Shown here in pieces: positions 8,437-18,019 of a DNA stretch of 59,254 bases; the stretch's first letter is position 1, and each line of letters starts with the position of its first letter. Position numbers and translations under genes: made by a program. The notes below the pieces were generated by a model, which was not told where the DNA came from, did not search any database, and saw only the letters and a list, made by a program, of their open reading frames with translations. This DNA comes from Eubacterium sp. (lineage in GTDB: Bacteria > Bacillota > Clostridia > Oscillospirales > Acutalibacteraceae), in contig JACTVT010000008.1 in the NCBI GenBank assembly GCA_014465955.1, positions 1 to 59,254 of the forward strand. The letters are read 5' to 3'.

Positions 8437-9852
8437 TTATTCTTCGTTCTGACGTATTTTTTCAAGTTCAGTATGCATAACTGCAAGTTTCTTTTTATTA
8501 AGATTATAACCAAATGCCAGAAGAGCGGCAGTTACCGCAAGAACGATTGCAGGCACAAGAGTAGATATATCATAAAGTTTTCCTAACACATCATCAGGCA
8601 GTACCTGCGCGTTTGCAGATGCATCACTGCTGTAATTAATCAGTGCAAGCAGCGCATTAAGCCCAACGCCTGCCAAAGTCTGACCGACCTTTCTTGCAAA
8701 GGAAACGAAAGCATAACCCGTGCCCTCTTCACGGCGGTGTGTTCTGATTTCGTGATAATCAATAACATCCATAACAAGCGCCCATATTTCAAGCACAAGG
8801 AATGTCTGCCCAAGTCCCGAGAAGAAAATAAACACCAAAAATACGTACGGATTATCTGTTTTAATGAAAAACAGTATGAAATTAACAAGTGCGGCAAACG
8901 CCATACCGAAAGCGCAGAGTTCTTTTTTGCCAAATCTGTCAATCAGTTTATTCATAATCGGAATAAGAATTGCCATCGGCAGATATGTGCAGATTGTAAC
9001 CATAGAGTATAGACCCGCACTGTGATAATAATCGGCAAAAAGATATGTATAGGTTGACTGATAATAAAACTGAAATGCAATAAGCAGCATAGAAACAAGA
9101 CAAAGCATAACGAACGGTCTGTTCTTTAAAAGGTCTGCCGTTGTTTTGAAAACATTATAATTACTTTTCTGCTTTTTCGGCGGCGCAATGCGTTCTTTTG
9201 TAAGTTTATAATGGCCGAAGAATACCGCAATTGAAATAACAGCCAAAATCAGAACGCCGATTGTAAGTTTATTGCCGTCAAGCGTTTGAATCTTTGTACC
9301 GTCTGAACTGACTGTAGTAGTATAAACAATCATAGGAAGCAAAATTGTGCCCGGAAGTCCGCCAACGCCTGCGCCGATTGAGCGCCACATTGAAAGCGAC
9401 GAACGCTCCTTTTCATCATCTGTAACAACAGATGCAAGCGAGCCGTAAGGAATATTAACTGCAGTATACATCATACCGTAAAGGATATAAGTAATATATG
9501 CAAAAAGCAGGTATTTTGCCTCGCTTAAATTCGGTATTACCGTAAACATAAGCACTGCCGATACTGCCAGAGGTATGGAAAACCAGAATATGTACGGTCT
9601 GAATTTGCCCTGCCGTGTCGGCTTTCTTGAATCAATAAATGCGCCCCAGATAGGGTCATTAATTGCATCCCACAGCCTTGCAACAAGAATCAGAACCATA
9701 ATTTTTGCCGGGCTGATATGCAGCACATCTGTATAAAATTTATTCTGAAACGCACCTATGAGCGAAAAAGTGAGCAGTCCGCCCATATCACCCATCGCGT
9801 AACCGATTTTATCTTTAAACTTAATGCCGTGAGTCATACTTTTTTCTTTCAT
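8437..9852 (-). CDS. GPH-family sugar:cation symporter
   Basis: A 471-aa, twelve-helix transporter of the glycoside-pentoside-hexuronide:cation symporter family (MelB/XynB type). Diagnostic is the N-terminal block ARLWDAINDPIWGAFIDS and the following GKFRPYIFW, where the Asp residues sit in the cation site. It would import an oligosaccharide or glycoside for the downstream esterase and GH31. ATG at 9852 is chosen because AGAGG lies eight bases upstream. It is the first gene of a three-gene operon driven by the promoter at 9968-9996 and divergent from a second GPH symporter. The exact sugar is unknown. Confidence 0.88.
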   Translation of the reverse strand: MKEKSMTHGIKFKDKIGYAMGDMGGLLTFSLIGAFQNKFYTDVLHISPAKIMVLILVARLWDAINDPIWGAFIDSRKPTRQGKFRPYIFWFSIPLAVSAVLMFTVIPNLSEAKYLLFAYITYILYGMMYTAVNIPYGSLASVVTDDEKERSSLSMWRSIGAGVGGLPGTILLPMIVYTTTVSSDGTKIQTLDGNKLTIGVLILAVISIAVFFGHYKLTKERIAPPKKQKSNYNVFKTTADLLKNRPFVMLCLVSMLLIAFQFYYQSTYTYLFADYYHSAGLYSMVTICTYLPMAILIPIMNKLIDRFGKKELCAFGMAFAALVNFILFFIKTDNPYVFLVFIFFSGLGQTFLVLEIWALVMDVIDYHEIRTHRREEGTGYAFVSFARKVGQTLAGVGLNALLALINYSSDASANAQVLPDDVLGKLYDISTLVPAIVLAVTAALLAFGYNLNKKKLAVMHTELEKIRQNEE

Positions 9853-9967
9853 AAATTTACCTCTCAACTAATTTAAGAATATTTAAACCGGAATTATTAC
9901 AAATTTTTACATCGCAGCAAAAAAATTATAATAGTTCCTTCTTCTGCTCGCAACTGCTATTATAAAA

Positions 9968-9996
9968 ATTATAATTGAAATAAAAAGCAAATTCAA
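9968..9996 (-). promoter_or_regulatory. Promoter of GPH-esterase-GH31 operon
   Basis: On the minus strand TTGAAT (9991-9996), a 17-bp spacer and TATAAT (9968-9973) face the operon, leaving a leader of about 110 nt. Confidence 0.65.
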
Positions 9997-10102
9997 CCTT
10001 CAGCCTATAATATTTATTATAATAATCCGAAATCAAATAAAGCATTTAAAATATTCTTTGATAAAGCCAATATTCATTTTATGGATATTAGGCATCATAA
10101 TA

Positions 10103-10131
10103 TTGAAATTCAGTTACAAAACTAGTATACT
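10103..10131 (+). promoter_or_regulatory. Promoter of divergent GPH-glycosidase operon
   Basis: TTGAAA (10103-10108), a 17-bp spacer and TATACT (10126-10131) lie 35 bp before the symporter ATG, with GAGGT as ribosome binding site. Apart from these two promoters the gene-free stretch 9853-10166 is AT-rich, with no recognised operator or ORF. Confidence 0.65.
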
Positions 10132-10166
10132 TTATTTATAATATAAAATCAAACGAGGTAAAAATT

Positions 10167-11600
10167 ATGCTTGAAAAAATCAAAGAACTTCCAAAAGAAA
10201 TTAAGGAACACTGGAAAACACCTGCCGAAGGCAAATATATTCCGTACAGGGAATTTGCGGCATACAGTTTCGGCGGAATAGGTGTAAACACAATCAACTC
10301 ACTTTTCGGCTATGTGGCACTGAATGCCAACTGCCTGCTTATCGGCTCAGCGTATGGCATAAAGCCAACGCATCTCGCCTGGCTTAACATATTAATGGGT
10401 ATCATCAATCTGATTAAAGCACCGTTTATCAGTATGATGATTGATAACACAAATTCAAAATACGGTAAATTCAGACCGTATCTTTTATATACAGGTGTAC
10501 CGACTGCTGTTTTACTTTGCCTTATGGCATTTATACCCAATACGCTTAACTATACGGCAAAGGTAGCATTTATCGGCATTACATATGCATTTTTAATGGT
10601 TTTTCAGGCTCTTTATGCACAGGCATTTACAAGTCTTGCACAGGTACTTACGCCTAACGGTGAAGAAAGAACAGGACTTCTGTCAGTCAGTATGTTTATT
10701 TACAGCCTCGGTCCGTCAATCGTAAATATGCTTTTGCCTATACTTGCCGAACTGACAGGCGGTATGACTGATTTTAAAACATACCGAATTTTCTTCCCCA
10801 TATTCTCAATATTCGGAATTGTGCTAAGCATCATAACCTTTAAGGGTACAGAAGAAAAAATTGTTGTATCCAAAGACTATGTTGCAAAAGTTAAATTCAG
10901 CGAAGGCATTAAGCAGGTTGCAAAAAACAAATACTTCTGGCTTATCAATATTCATTCCGTATTGAGCGGATTAAAGTACGGCATAGGCTCCATTCTGGGC
11001 TGGTACTGCATTTATCAGTTAAAAAGCAACGCAATGCTCGGTGTAATGAATACGGTTATCGGCACAGCCTCCGTTCCCCTTATGCTTCTTGCGCCGCTGC
11101 TCGCAAAGAAATTAGGCAAACGCAATGTTTTGATATGGACAAATCTTCTGCGTGCAGTCTTTTGCGCAATTATGATGTTTACAATGGATAACACAATTAT
11201 TTTCTTTGTTTGTCTGTATCTGGCAACGCTTACCCTTGGCGGAGACAGTGTTATTACAACTTCAATGACAGCAGAAATTTTTGACTATCAGCAGTGGAAA
11301 ACAGGTGTAAGACTTGAAGGCTTTATCACACAGCTCGGCGGTATGATTACAACACTGGCAGGTATGTTTACAGGTCTGATTATTCCCTATTTCTATGAGC
11401 ATTACGGTCTTGGCGAGGATTATACCGTTTTGTATGATTCGGCAGTAAGAACACCTATTTTCAATATTTTAATTATAACAACAATCATCAGCTGCGTAAT
11501 TTGCGTTATTCCTATCTTTTTCTATGATTTAAAAGAAAAAGATCATAAAAAAATAATCGAGGAACTCAAGAAGAGAGCCAATGCGAAAGAAAATGTATGA
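10167..11600 (+). CDS. GPH-family sugar:cation symporter
   Basis: A 477-aa polytopic transporter of the same GPH family as its divergent neighbour but clearly a separate lineage: the usual WDAxNDPxxGxxxD block is here NLIKAPFISMMIDNTNSKYG, followed by GKFRPYLLYTG. The WD and ND pairs of the cation site are therefore changed, which may alter ion coupling. It has a soluble N-terminal stretch of about 30 residues. It is followed, with overlap, by a six-hairpin glycosidase, so it likely imports that enzyme's substrate. Confidence 0.85.
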   Translation: MLEKIKELPKEIKEHWKTPAEGKYIPYREFAAYSFGGIGVNTINSLFGYVALNANCLLIGSAYGIKPTHLAWLNILMGIINLIKAPFISMMIDNTNSKYGKFRPYLLYTGVPTAVLLCLMAFIPNTLNYTAKVAFIGITYAFLMVFQALYAQAFTSLAQVLTPNGEERTGLLSVSMFIYSLGPSIVNMLLPILAELTGGMTDFKTYRIFFPIFSIFGIVLSIITFKGTEEKIVVSKDYVAKVKFSEGIKQVAKNKYFWLINIHSVLSGLKYGIGSILGWYCIYQLKSNAMLGVMNTVIGTASVPLMLLAPLLAKKLGKRNVLIWTNLLRAVFCAIMMFTMDNTIIFFVCLYLATLTLGGDSVITTSMTAEIFDYQQWKTGVRLEGFITQLGGMITTLAGMFTGLIIPYFYEHYGLGEDYTVLYDSAVRTPIFNILIITTIISCVICVIPIFFYDLKEKDHKKIIEELKKRANAKENV

Positions 11601-13644
11601 ATTACACAGCGACCTATTCCGCCCAAGTCCGTTTGCAGCCTGGGCAAAGCCTAAGAAAAAAGATTTAAATATACTTCGTACAAAGCATTTAGGCGATAAT
11701 AATGAAGTCATATGGCAAATAAAAAAAGACGGGGTAAATACTGCCGACCACATAGAAATGTCAGGCTTTTACGCCTCAGCCATTATCAGTTACGGAAATG
11801 ACAAAAACGGCAGACTGCGTTTAATGAAACATCTTACCGTACCGACGCTTCGTATTCAACCAAACGCCACATCATCATCATTCAGCCATAATTTTAACGA
11901 TGATAATTTTACCGTAACGGTAAACGATAAAAAAGCAATTGAATACCCTAACGAGATAAGCATTAAAGGCAATTTAAAAATCACTTCCTCGACTGATTTT
12001 GATACAGAAATCACAAGAGAATTTCTGCCTGCGGTAAATCAGCCTGCACTTATTGAAATAATTCATATTTTCAACAAGTCAAAAAGTGTTCGGAATTGCA
12101 AAATCACGGCACATAAATATTCAAAATCAACAAACGCTTTATGGTGCGTAGGAGAAAAAATTACTGCCGAAAGTTCCGTATTATTTGATGATAAATTCAA
12201 AAAATCAGAAAACCGCAGTCACGAATACACATTAAATCCGAACGAAAACTGCTGTTTTTATTGTGTCTATTATGCTTATCAGAATAAAGCCCCCGATTTT
12301 TCAATAGATGAAGAAATAATCGCGCGCAGAAATTTTATTAACGAAATCTTCGGTTCACTGAAACTTGAAACACCGATTAAAGAACTGAATGCACAGTTTT
12401 CACACTGTATTTTGAGAGGCAGTGAAAGTATTTTTAAAACAAAAAATGGCTTGATGCACGCCCCGGGCGGCGGTAATTATTATGCCGCTTTATGGACAAA
12501 TGACCAGTGCAAATACGCAAATCCGTTTTTCCCGTTTTCAGGCTATCCGGCAGGAATAGAGCAAAGCATAAACTGCTATTCCCTTTATGAAAAATATATG
12601 GATAAATCCGATAAGCCGATGTGCGATAAGCGTGCGCTTGTTACAAGCATAGTTGCCGAGGGTGATGATTACTGGAACGGTGCAGGTGACCGAGGCGACG
12701 GTGAAATGTACGCTTACGGCATCTCAAGATTTCTGCTTGAAATGAGTGACATCAAACTGATTGAACGGTTTTGGGATAATCTTGTGTGGTGCCTTGATTT
12801 TGCCCTTTCAAGAAAAACAAAAGACGGAATCATTGCAAGTGATTCCGACGAACTTGAAAACCGTTTTGAATCCGGCAATGCCAATCTTTTTACCTCTTGC
12901 ATTACATATGATGCGCTCGGCAACGCCGCAATACTTGCAGATATCACAGGCGATAATTTACATAAATCGGAATGGCTGAAAGAACAGAAAAATCTCAAAA
13001 CTGCAATCGAAAACTACTTTAGTGCAAATGTTGAGGGCTTTGATACATACAGATATTATGACGGCAACACCGATTTGCGTTCGTGGATATGTATGCCGCT
13101 TACAGTAGAAATTTTTGACAGAGCAGAAGAAACAGTTAACGCTCTGTTTTCGGATAAACTTTATTATGACGGAATGATGCGTTCCACCTCAGCGCACGAT
13201 ACCACGTGGGACAGGTCATTATTATTTGCACTGCGCGGCACATTCCTTGCATCAAAAGCAGAAAAAGGAATGAAAGAAACAATCAATTACTGCAAAAACA
13301 GACTTTTGGGTTCACACAGTCCTTATCCTTATGAAGCATATCCCGAGGGGAACAGAGCACATCTTGCAGCAGAGAGTCTTTTGTTTGCAAGAGTGATAAC
13401 AGAGGGACTCTTCGGTCTTCGTGCTACAGGGCTGAATAAACTGAGAATCAAACCTCAGTTATCGGAAAAATGCCCTGAAATGGCATTAAACAACATAAAA
13501 CTGTTTTCAAAATGCTTTGATATAAAGGCTGATAAAAACGGTATTACCGTTATTTATGATGGCAGCAATTATCATACTGATTCACTGAACACGGTTTTCT
13601 GTTTTAACACCCATTCTTTTGTTAATGAAAATTCCAATAACTAA
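11593..13644 (+). CDS. Six-hairpin (alpha/alpha)6 glycosidase-like enzyme
   Basis: About 683 aa. The N-terminal half (about 1-270) looks like a beta-sandwich, and the C-terminal half (about 280-620) like an (alpha/alpha)6 toroid of the six-hairpin glycosidase superfamily (GH78/GH95/GH116-like). Conserved-looking stretches are HAPGGGNYYAALWTNDQCKY, EGDDYWNGAGDRGDGEM and STSAHDTTWDRS, all rich in acidic and aromatic residues that fit an active site. No signal peptide, so it is cytoplasmic. I could not place it in a numbered family. Start is uncertain: ATG 11593 overlaps the symporter by 8 bp, ATG 11581 by 20 bp. Coupling to the GPH symporter suggests it processes that import. Confidence 0.65.
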   Translation: MYELHSDLFRPSPFAAWAKPKKKDLNILRTKHLGDNNEVIWQIKKDGVNTADHIEMSGFYASAIISYGNDKNGRLRLMKHLTVPTLRIQPNATSSSFSHNFNDDNFTVTVNDKKAIEYPNEISIKGNLKITSSTDFDTEITREFLPAVNQPALIEIIHIFNKSKSVRNCKITAHKYSKSTNALWCVGEKITAESSVLFDDKFKKSENRSHEYTLNPNENCCFYCVYYAYQNKAPDFSIDEEIIARRNFINEIFGSLKLETPIKELNAQFSHCILRGSESIFKTKNGLMHAPGGGNYYAALWTNDQCKYANPFFPFSGYPAGIEQSINCYSLYEKYMDKSDKPMCDKRALVTSIVAEGDDYWNGAGDRGDGEMYAYGISRFLLEMSDIKLIERFWDNLVWCLDFALSRKTKDGIIASDSDELENRFESGNANLFTSCITYDALGNAAILADITGDNLHKSEWLKEQKNLKTAIENYFSANVEGFDTYRYYDGNTDLRSWICMPLTVEIFDRAEETVNALFSDKLYYDGMMRSTSAHDTTWDRSLLFALRGTFLASKAEKGMKETINYCKNRLLGSHSPYPYEAYPEGNRAHLAAESLLFARVITEGLFGLRATGLNKLRIKPQLSEKCPEMALNNIKLFSKCFDIKADKNGITVIYDGSNYHTDSLNTVFCFNTHSFVNENSNN

Positions 13645-13736
13645 AAACAGAAAGCATGACATAATTTGAAATACAAATAAATCAATATTGCTGACATACA
13701 TCTGCCTGTTACGCTTTTAAGTTCGTTTTAAGCACG

Positions 13737-13782
13737 AAAAAATCCCTCCCGATGTTTATTTTACATCAGAAGGGATTTTCTT
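13737..13782. terminator. Bidirectional terminator between convergent genes
   Basis: AAAATCCCT (13739-13747) pairs with AGGGATTTT (13771-13779), with inner GATG/CATC, flanked by A and T runs. It separates the glycosidase transcript from the convergent ilvE. Confidence 0.8.
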
Positions 13783-13831
13783 ATTAATATTTTTACAAGC
13801 AGATTTAACTCAATACCGTCAAAACACTAAA

Positions 13832-14863
13832 TTAATCAACCTTAATTTCATGAACCCAGCCTTCAGGACCTTCAATTGTGCCCATCTGAATGCCTGTTAA
13901 GGTTTCGTAAAGTTTTTTAAGAACAGGACCCATTTCATCCATACCGCTCGGAAGGCAGATTTCTTCACCGTGGTCTACAATCTTGCCAACAGGGCTGATA
14001 ACTGCAGCAGTGCCGCAAAGACCGCATTCGGCAAAGTCCTTGATTTCATCAAAGCGAACAGGTCTGTGTTCTACCTTCATACCGAGAAGTTCTTCGGCAA
14101 CTATGCAAAGCGAACGCCTTGTAATTGAAGGCAGAATTGAATCCGATTTAGGAGTAACGATTGTGCCGTCTTTAGTTACAAACAGGAAGTTTGCGCCGCC
14201 TGTTTCCTCAACATAAGTTCTTGTTGCGGCATCAAGATACATATTTTCATCGTAACCCTGATTATGCGCATCTACAATTGCATAAAGGCTCATTGCATAG
14301 TTAAGACCTGCTTTAATATTGCCTGTACCGTGAGGTGCTGCACGGTCATAATCACAAACACGGATTGTAATCGGCTTTGCACCGCCCTTGAAATAAGGAC
14401 CTACGGGTGTGCAGAAAATTCTGAACTGATATTCTTCAGCAGGCTTAACGCCGATAACTGAATTTGAGCCGAACATAAACGGGCGAAGATAAAGTGTTGC
14501 ACCCGAACCGTATGGCGGTACCCACTCGGCATTTGCACGTACAACCTCTTCAACAGCCTCTACAAACTTATCTTCGGGATAAACTGGCATCTGAAGTCTT
14601 GCAGCAGACTGCGCAAGTCTTTCGGCATTGAGATCAGGGCGGAAGCAGACAATTCTGCCGTCTTTTGTTGTATATGCTTTAAGACCTTCAAAAACAGTCT
14701 GAGCATACTGCAAAACGCAGGCACATTCGCTCATTGTGATATTAGGATCATCTGTTAAAGCACCGTCGTCCCATTTGCCGTCTTTAAAATTTGATACAAA
14801 TCTTTTATCTGTCGGCATATATCCGAAACCGAGATTCGACCAATCAATATTTTTCTTTTCCAT
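13832..14863 (-). CDS. ilvE: Branched-chain amino acid aminotransferase
   Basis: A 343-aa PLP fold-type IV aminotransferase that interconverts Leu, Ile and Val with their 2-keto acids using glutamate/2-oxoglutarate. Type II BCAT features are visible: QTVFEGLKAY, LYLRPFMFGSN, the PLP lysine in GTGNIKAGLNYA (about K184) and EETGGANFLFV. Length is normal. ATG 14863 is chosen over the TTG two codons upstream since AAAGGAAG lies eight bases before it. It is monocistronic, followed by a bidirectional terminator and divergent from fprA. Confidence 0.95.
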   Translation of the reverse strand: MEKKNIDWSNLGFGYMPTDKRFVSNFKDGKWDDGALTDDPNITMSECACVLQYAQTVFEGLKAYTTKDGRIVCFRPDLNAERLAQSAARLQMPVYPEDKFVEAVEEVVRANAEWVPPYGSGATLYLRPFMFGSNSVIGVKPAEEYQFRIFCTPVGPYFKGGAKPITIRVCDYDRAAPHGTGNIKAGLNYAMSLYAIVDAHNQGYDENMYLDAATRTYVEETGGANFLFVTKDGTIVTPKSDSILPSITRRSLCIVAEELLGMKVEHRPVRFDEIKDFAECGLCGTAAVISPVGKIVDHGEEICLPSGMDEMGPVLKKLYETLTGIQMGTIEGPEGWVHEIKVD

Positions 14864-14993
14864 ATCCAAGACTTCCTTTAAAATGAATTTTACTGATTAC
14901 AATTTTATCACTATTATTTTTCACTGTCAACCGTCTTATTGTGTAATAAAATAAGAAATTTTGATATATACTGTACATATTTAATTATAATTA

Positions 14994-15021
14994 CTTGAAA
15001 TAAACAAAAAAAAGTTTATAA
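14994..15021 (+). promoter_or_regulatory. Promoter of fprA
   Basis: TTGAAA, a 16-bp spacer and TATAAT precede the fprA ATG by about 34 bp, with CGGAGG as ribosome binding site. Confidence 0.65.
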
Positions 15022-15054
15022 TGAAAACATAATCAGTAAAAAACGGAGGTATAT

Positions 15055-16215
15055 ATGATTACAATAACAGATTCAATTAAGTATATAGGTGCTGACGACA
15101 GAGATATTGACCTGTTTGAAAGCCAGTACATTGTGCCGAACGGTATTTCATACAATTCATATTTGATTTTAGATGAAAAAATCGCTGTTATGGACACTAT
15201 TGACAAACGAAGAACAGATGAGTGGCTCGCCAATCTTGAAAGAGAACTTGGCGGCAGAACGCCTGACTATCTTGTAATCTCTCACTTAGAGCCTGACCAC
15301 GCAGGCAGTATCGGATTAATTGCGGAAAAATATCCGAACATAACGCTTGTTGGCAACGCAAAAACATTTGCAATGCTGCCGCAGTTTTTTGAACTTGATG
15401 AAAACATTGCAAAACTTACCGTTAAAGAGGGCGACACACTTGAACTCGGCAGTCACACATTAACGTTTATTATGGCACCGATGGTGCACTGGCCTGAAGT
15501 TATGGTAGCATATGAAAGCAGTGAAAAGGTTTTATTCTCTGCTGACGGTTTCGGCAAATTCGGTGCGCTTGACTGCGATGAGGACTGGGCATGTGAGGCA
15601 AGACGCTATTACTTCAACATTGTGGGCAAATACGGTGCTCCCGTGCAGACGCTTCTCAAAAAAGCGGCAAAACTTGATATAGAAATCATCTGCCCGCTTC
15701 ACGGTCCGATTCTTAAAGAAAATTTAGGCTATTACATCAATCTGTACGATATCTGGTCATCCTACAGAGTTGAAGCAGAGGGCGTTTTCGTTGCCTTTGC
15801 ATCTATTCACGGCAACACGGCAGAGGCAGCAGAAAAAATGAAAGAAATTCTGCTTGCTAAAGGCTGTCCTAAAGTTGCAATGGCTGATTTATCAAGAGAT
15901 GATGTTGCAGAATGTGTTGAAGACGCTTTCAAATACGGCAAAACTATACTGATGGCTGCAAGTTATGACGGCGGTGTGTTTGCACCTATGGAAACGTTCC
16001 TTCATCACCTTAAGAGCAAGGCTTTCCAGAACAGAAAGGTTGCTCTTGTTGAAAACGGCTCATGGGCGCCCTGCGCAAACAGAGCAATGAGTGCAGTACT
16101 TGAAACGATGAAAAACATTACAATCTGCGAAAACAAGGTTACAATCAAGTCTGTTATGAAAGAAAACGACATTGCTGCACTCGAGGCACTTGCCGACGAA
16201 ATTCTTGCGGACTGA
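15055..16215 (+). CDS. fprA: A-type flavodiiron protein (O2/NO reductase)
   Basis: A 386-aa flavodiiron protein. The N-terminal metallo-beta-lactamase domain (1-240) holds the complete diiron site: H77, E79, D81 and H82 in SHLEPDHAGS, H145 in APMVHWPEV, D164 in SADGFGKFG and H216 in CPLHGP. The C-terminal flavodoxin domain (about 245-386) starts FVAFASIHGNTAEAA. It has no rubredoxin extension, so a separate rubredoxin would feed electrons. Such proteins reduce O2 to water or NO to N2O and protect anaerobes from oxygen. A GPH symporter follows after 45 bp without a terminator. Confidence 0.95.
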   Translation: MITITDSIKYIGADDRDIDLFESQYIVPNGISYNSYLILDEKIAVMDTIDKRRTDEWLANLERELGGRTPDYLVISHLEPDHAGSIGLIAEKYPNITLVGNAKTFAMLPQFFELDENIAKLTVKEGDTLELGSHTLTFIMAPMVHWPEVMVAYESSEKVLFSADGFGKFGALDCDEDWACEARRYYFNIVGKYGAPVQTLLKKAAKLDIEIICPLHGPILKENLGYYINLYDIWSSYRVEAEGVFVAFASIHGNTAEAAEKMKEILLAKGCPKVAMADLSRDDVAECVEDAFKYGKTILMAASYDGGVFAPMETFLHHLKSKAFQNRKVALVENGSWAPCANRAMSAVLETMKNITICENKVTIKSVMKENDIAALEALADEILAD

Positions 16216-16260
16216 TTATAATAAACTATTATTAAATAATAATTTTTAGGGGTAAAAATT

Positions 16261-17769
16261 ATGAAAACAATGGCTAACACTTACACAAAAAAAGAACGTA
16301 ATATGTACCTGACGGGTATGTTCGGGCAGAATATGCTTTACAACATAGTTTCAACAGGTTTATATTACTATTTTCAGAACGTTATCTGCCTGCCCGCTCT
16401 GGCACTCGGCTGGATTATGGCAATCGCAAGAGTGTGGGACGCAATCAACGACCCGATGATGGGCGCAATTGTTGACAAAACACACAGCAAATGGGGCAAA
16501 TGCAGACCTTATTTGATTTTTTGTCCCGCGATTATCTGCCTTATAACCTGCCTTGCGTTTATAAACGGCAACTATGCCGCTGCAAAGTTGAACGGCAGCA
16601 GCGGCGCAATGGTTTTAATTGTAGGCTGGGCAGCAATTTCCTACATACTTTGGGGTATGGCGTACACAGTAGGCGACATTCCGCTGTGGGGCATCATTTC
16701 ACGTATGAGTGAAGATGAAAAAGACAGATCCACATTGATTTCACTTTCAAGAATTATTGCGTCAATCGGCGCTGCAGTTGTGCTTGTTTCAATAGTAGCG
16801 GTTTCACAGGCGGCAAATACGGCTTTCGGTGATGACATCAATGCACAGAAGGGCTTTATAATCGTTGGCTTTGCAATGACAATTGTTGCATCACTGCTGT
16901 TTGAATGTGCAGGAATCGGCACAAAGGAAAGAGTACCGATTTCAGGCGAAACCATAACAATGAAAGAAAGTTTTGCATTGATGTGGAAATGCGTACCCTT
17001 CAGAAGACTTCTGATTTCGGGTATTCTTCGTGCCCCGCTTCAACTTTTAATGCTTGTTGCAATGACACTGCTTTCCTATTATTACTGCGACGGCGATTTA
17101 ACAAAAGCATTTACCGACCCGCATAATCTTCTTATAGTTGTATTTATCGGCGGCGGACTGTTTATAGGTCAATTCCTTGCAATGGCAATCTGCCCTGCCC
17201 TCATCAAAAAATATGATGTTAAAAAGATTTACAATCTTTTCAGCGGTGTTTCGGCAATTCCTTTTGCACTTTTGTTTGTAGTATATCTTATCGCTCCAGC
17301 CGATTTATCAAAACTCGGCTGGGCAGCAGTTGACGGCGTACTGTTCTTCGGTGCAGGCGCAGGCTTCGGCGCAGTAAACGTTTGCCAGTCAGTTATGATT
17401 TCAGACTGTATCGACTATGAGGAATACCACAACGGCTACAGACCCGACGGCGTATTTTTCAGCGGTCAGAGTTTCATCACAAAATTTTCGGCAGGTGTTG
17501 CATCTATCATTTCCGCAATCGTTTACAATATGGTCGGATACAGTGATGTAAACATTGACGCTATGAACAAAGCAATCGCAAACGGTGCTAATTTTGCGAC
17601 CGATTTTGCATCCTATTCAAAAGCAATGTGGTTTTTGATTTCCATTCCGCCTGCAATAGGTATGGCGCTTGCAGTTATTCCTACTCTCAAATATGAAATA
17701 GATAAGGAATCACACGAAAAAATGCTTGAAGTTCTTATCGAAAAACACAGACAGGCAGAAGATAAATAA
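16261..17769 (+). CDS. GPH-family sugar:cation symporter
   Basis: A 502-aa twelve-helix symporter with the family signature ARVWDAINDPMMGAIVDK and GKCRPYLIF, and a C-terminal YEEYHNGYRPDGVFFS that is also typical of the family (cf. MelB/YicJ-type proteins). It has the intact Asp residues of the cation site. It is not next to a glycosidase; its neighbour is fprA, 45 bp upstream with no terminator between, so it may ride on the fprA transcript. A hairpin terminator follows. Substrate unknown. Start ATG 16261 has AGGGG eight bases upstream; ATG 16270 is an alternative. Confidence 0.85.
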   Translation: MKTMANTYTKKERNMYLTGMFGQNMLYNIVSTGLYYYFQNVICLPALALGWIMAIARVWDAINDPMMGAIVDKTHSKWGKCRPYLIFCPAIICLITCLAFINGNYAAAKLNGSSGAMVLIVGWAAISYILWGMAYTVGDIPLWGIISRMSEDEKDRSTLISLSRIIASIGAAVVLVSIVAVSQAANTAFGDDINAQKGFIIVGFAMTIVASLLFECAGIGTKERVPISGETITMKESFALMWKCVPFRRLLISGILRAPLQLLMLVAMTLLSYYYCDGDLTKAFTDPHNLLIVVFIGGGLFIGQFLAMAICPALIKKYDVKKIYNLFSGVSAIPFALLFVVYLIAPADLSKLGWAAVDGVLFFGAGAGFGAVNVCQSVMISDCIDYEEYHNGYRPDGVFFSGQSFITKFSAGVASIISAIVYNMVGYSDVNIDAMNKAIANGANFATDFASYSKAMWFLISIPPAIGMALAVIPTLKYEIDKESHEKMLEVLIEKHRQAEDK

Positions 17770-17785
17770 TTCATATTGATACAAA

Positions 17786-17816
17786 AAGGTCACCTTTAAA
17801 AGGCGACCTTTTTATT
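17786..17816 (+). terminator. Terminator after GPH symporter
   Basis: AAAGGTCACC / GGCGACCTTT with one mismatch and a TTTAAAA loop, followed by T-rich sequence. Confidence 0.8.
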
Positions 17817-17842
17817 ATATTTCTTTATAAATATCGCCAGGG

Positions 17843-17994
17843 TGAGGGTTATTCCCCTAATAGGGAAAATGTCTGCGTAGCAGACAAAAGGCTCTGCCGA
17901 ATTGCAAATTCCCCGCCCTACGATTGTTTGTTTACTTCTAACGGGCGGATAATATCCGCCCCTACAGTAGGGTGCGGCGTCCGCGACGCACCGA
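17843..17994. repeat. Composite of dispersed hairpin repeats
   Basis: This gene-free 200-bp stretch is a mosaic of short palindromes: GTCTGC-GTA-GCAGAC, GGGCGGATA-A-TATCCGCCC (17943-17961) followed by CCTACA, and GGTGCG...CGCACC (17971-17992). The ACGGGC(hairpin)GCCCCTAC layout recurs at 23743-23809 and a relative at 53698-53728, so it is an intergenic repeat family, not a gene. The rest of 17819-18019 holds no recognised gene. Confidence 0.75.
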
Positions 17995-18019
17995 AACATA
18001 ATTTTCAAACCGATTCCTT

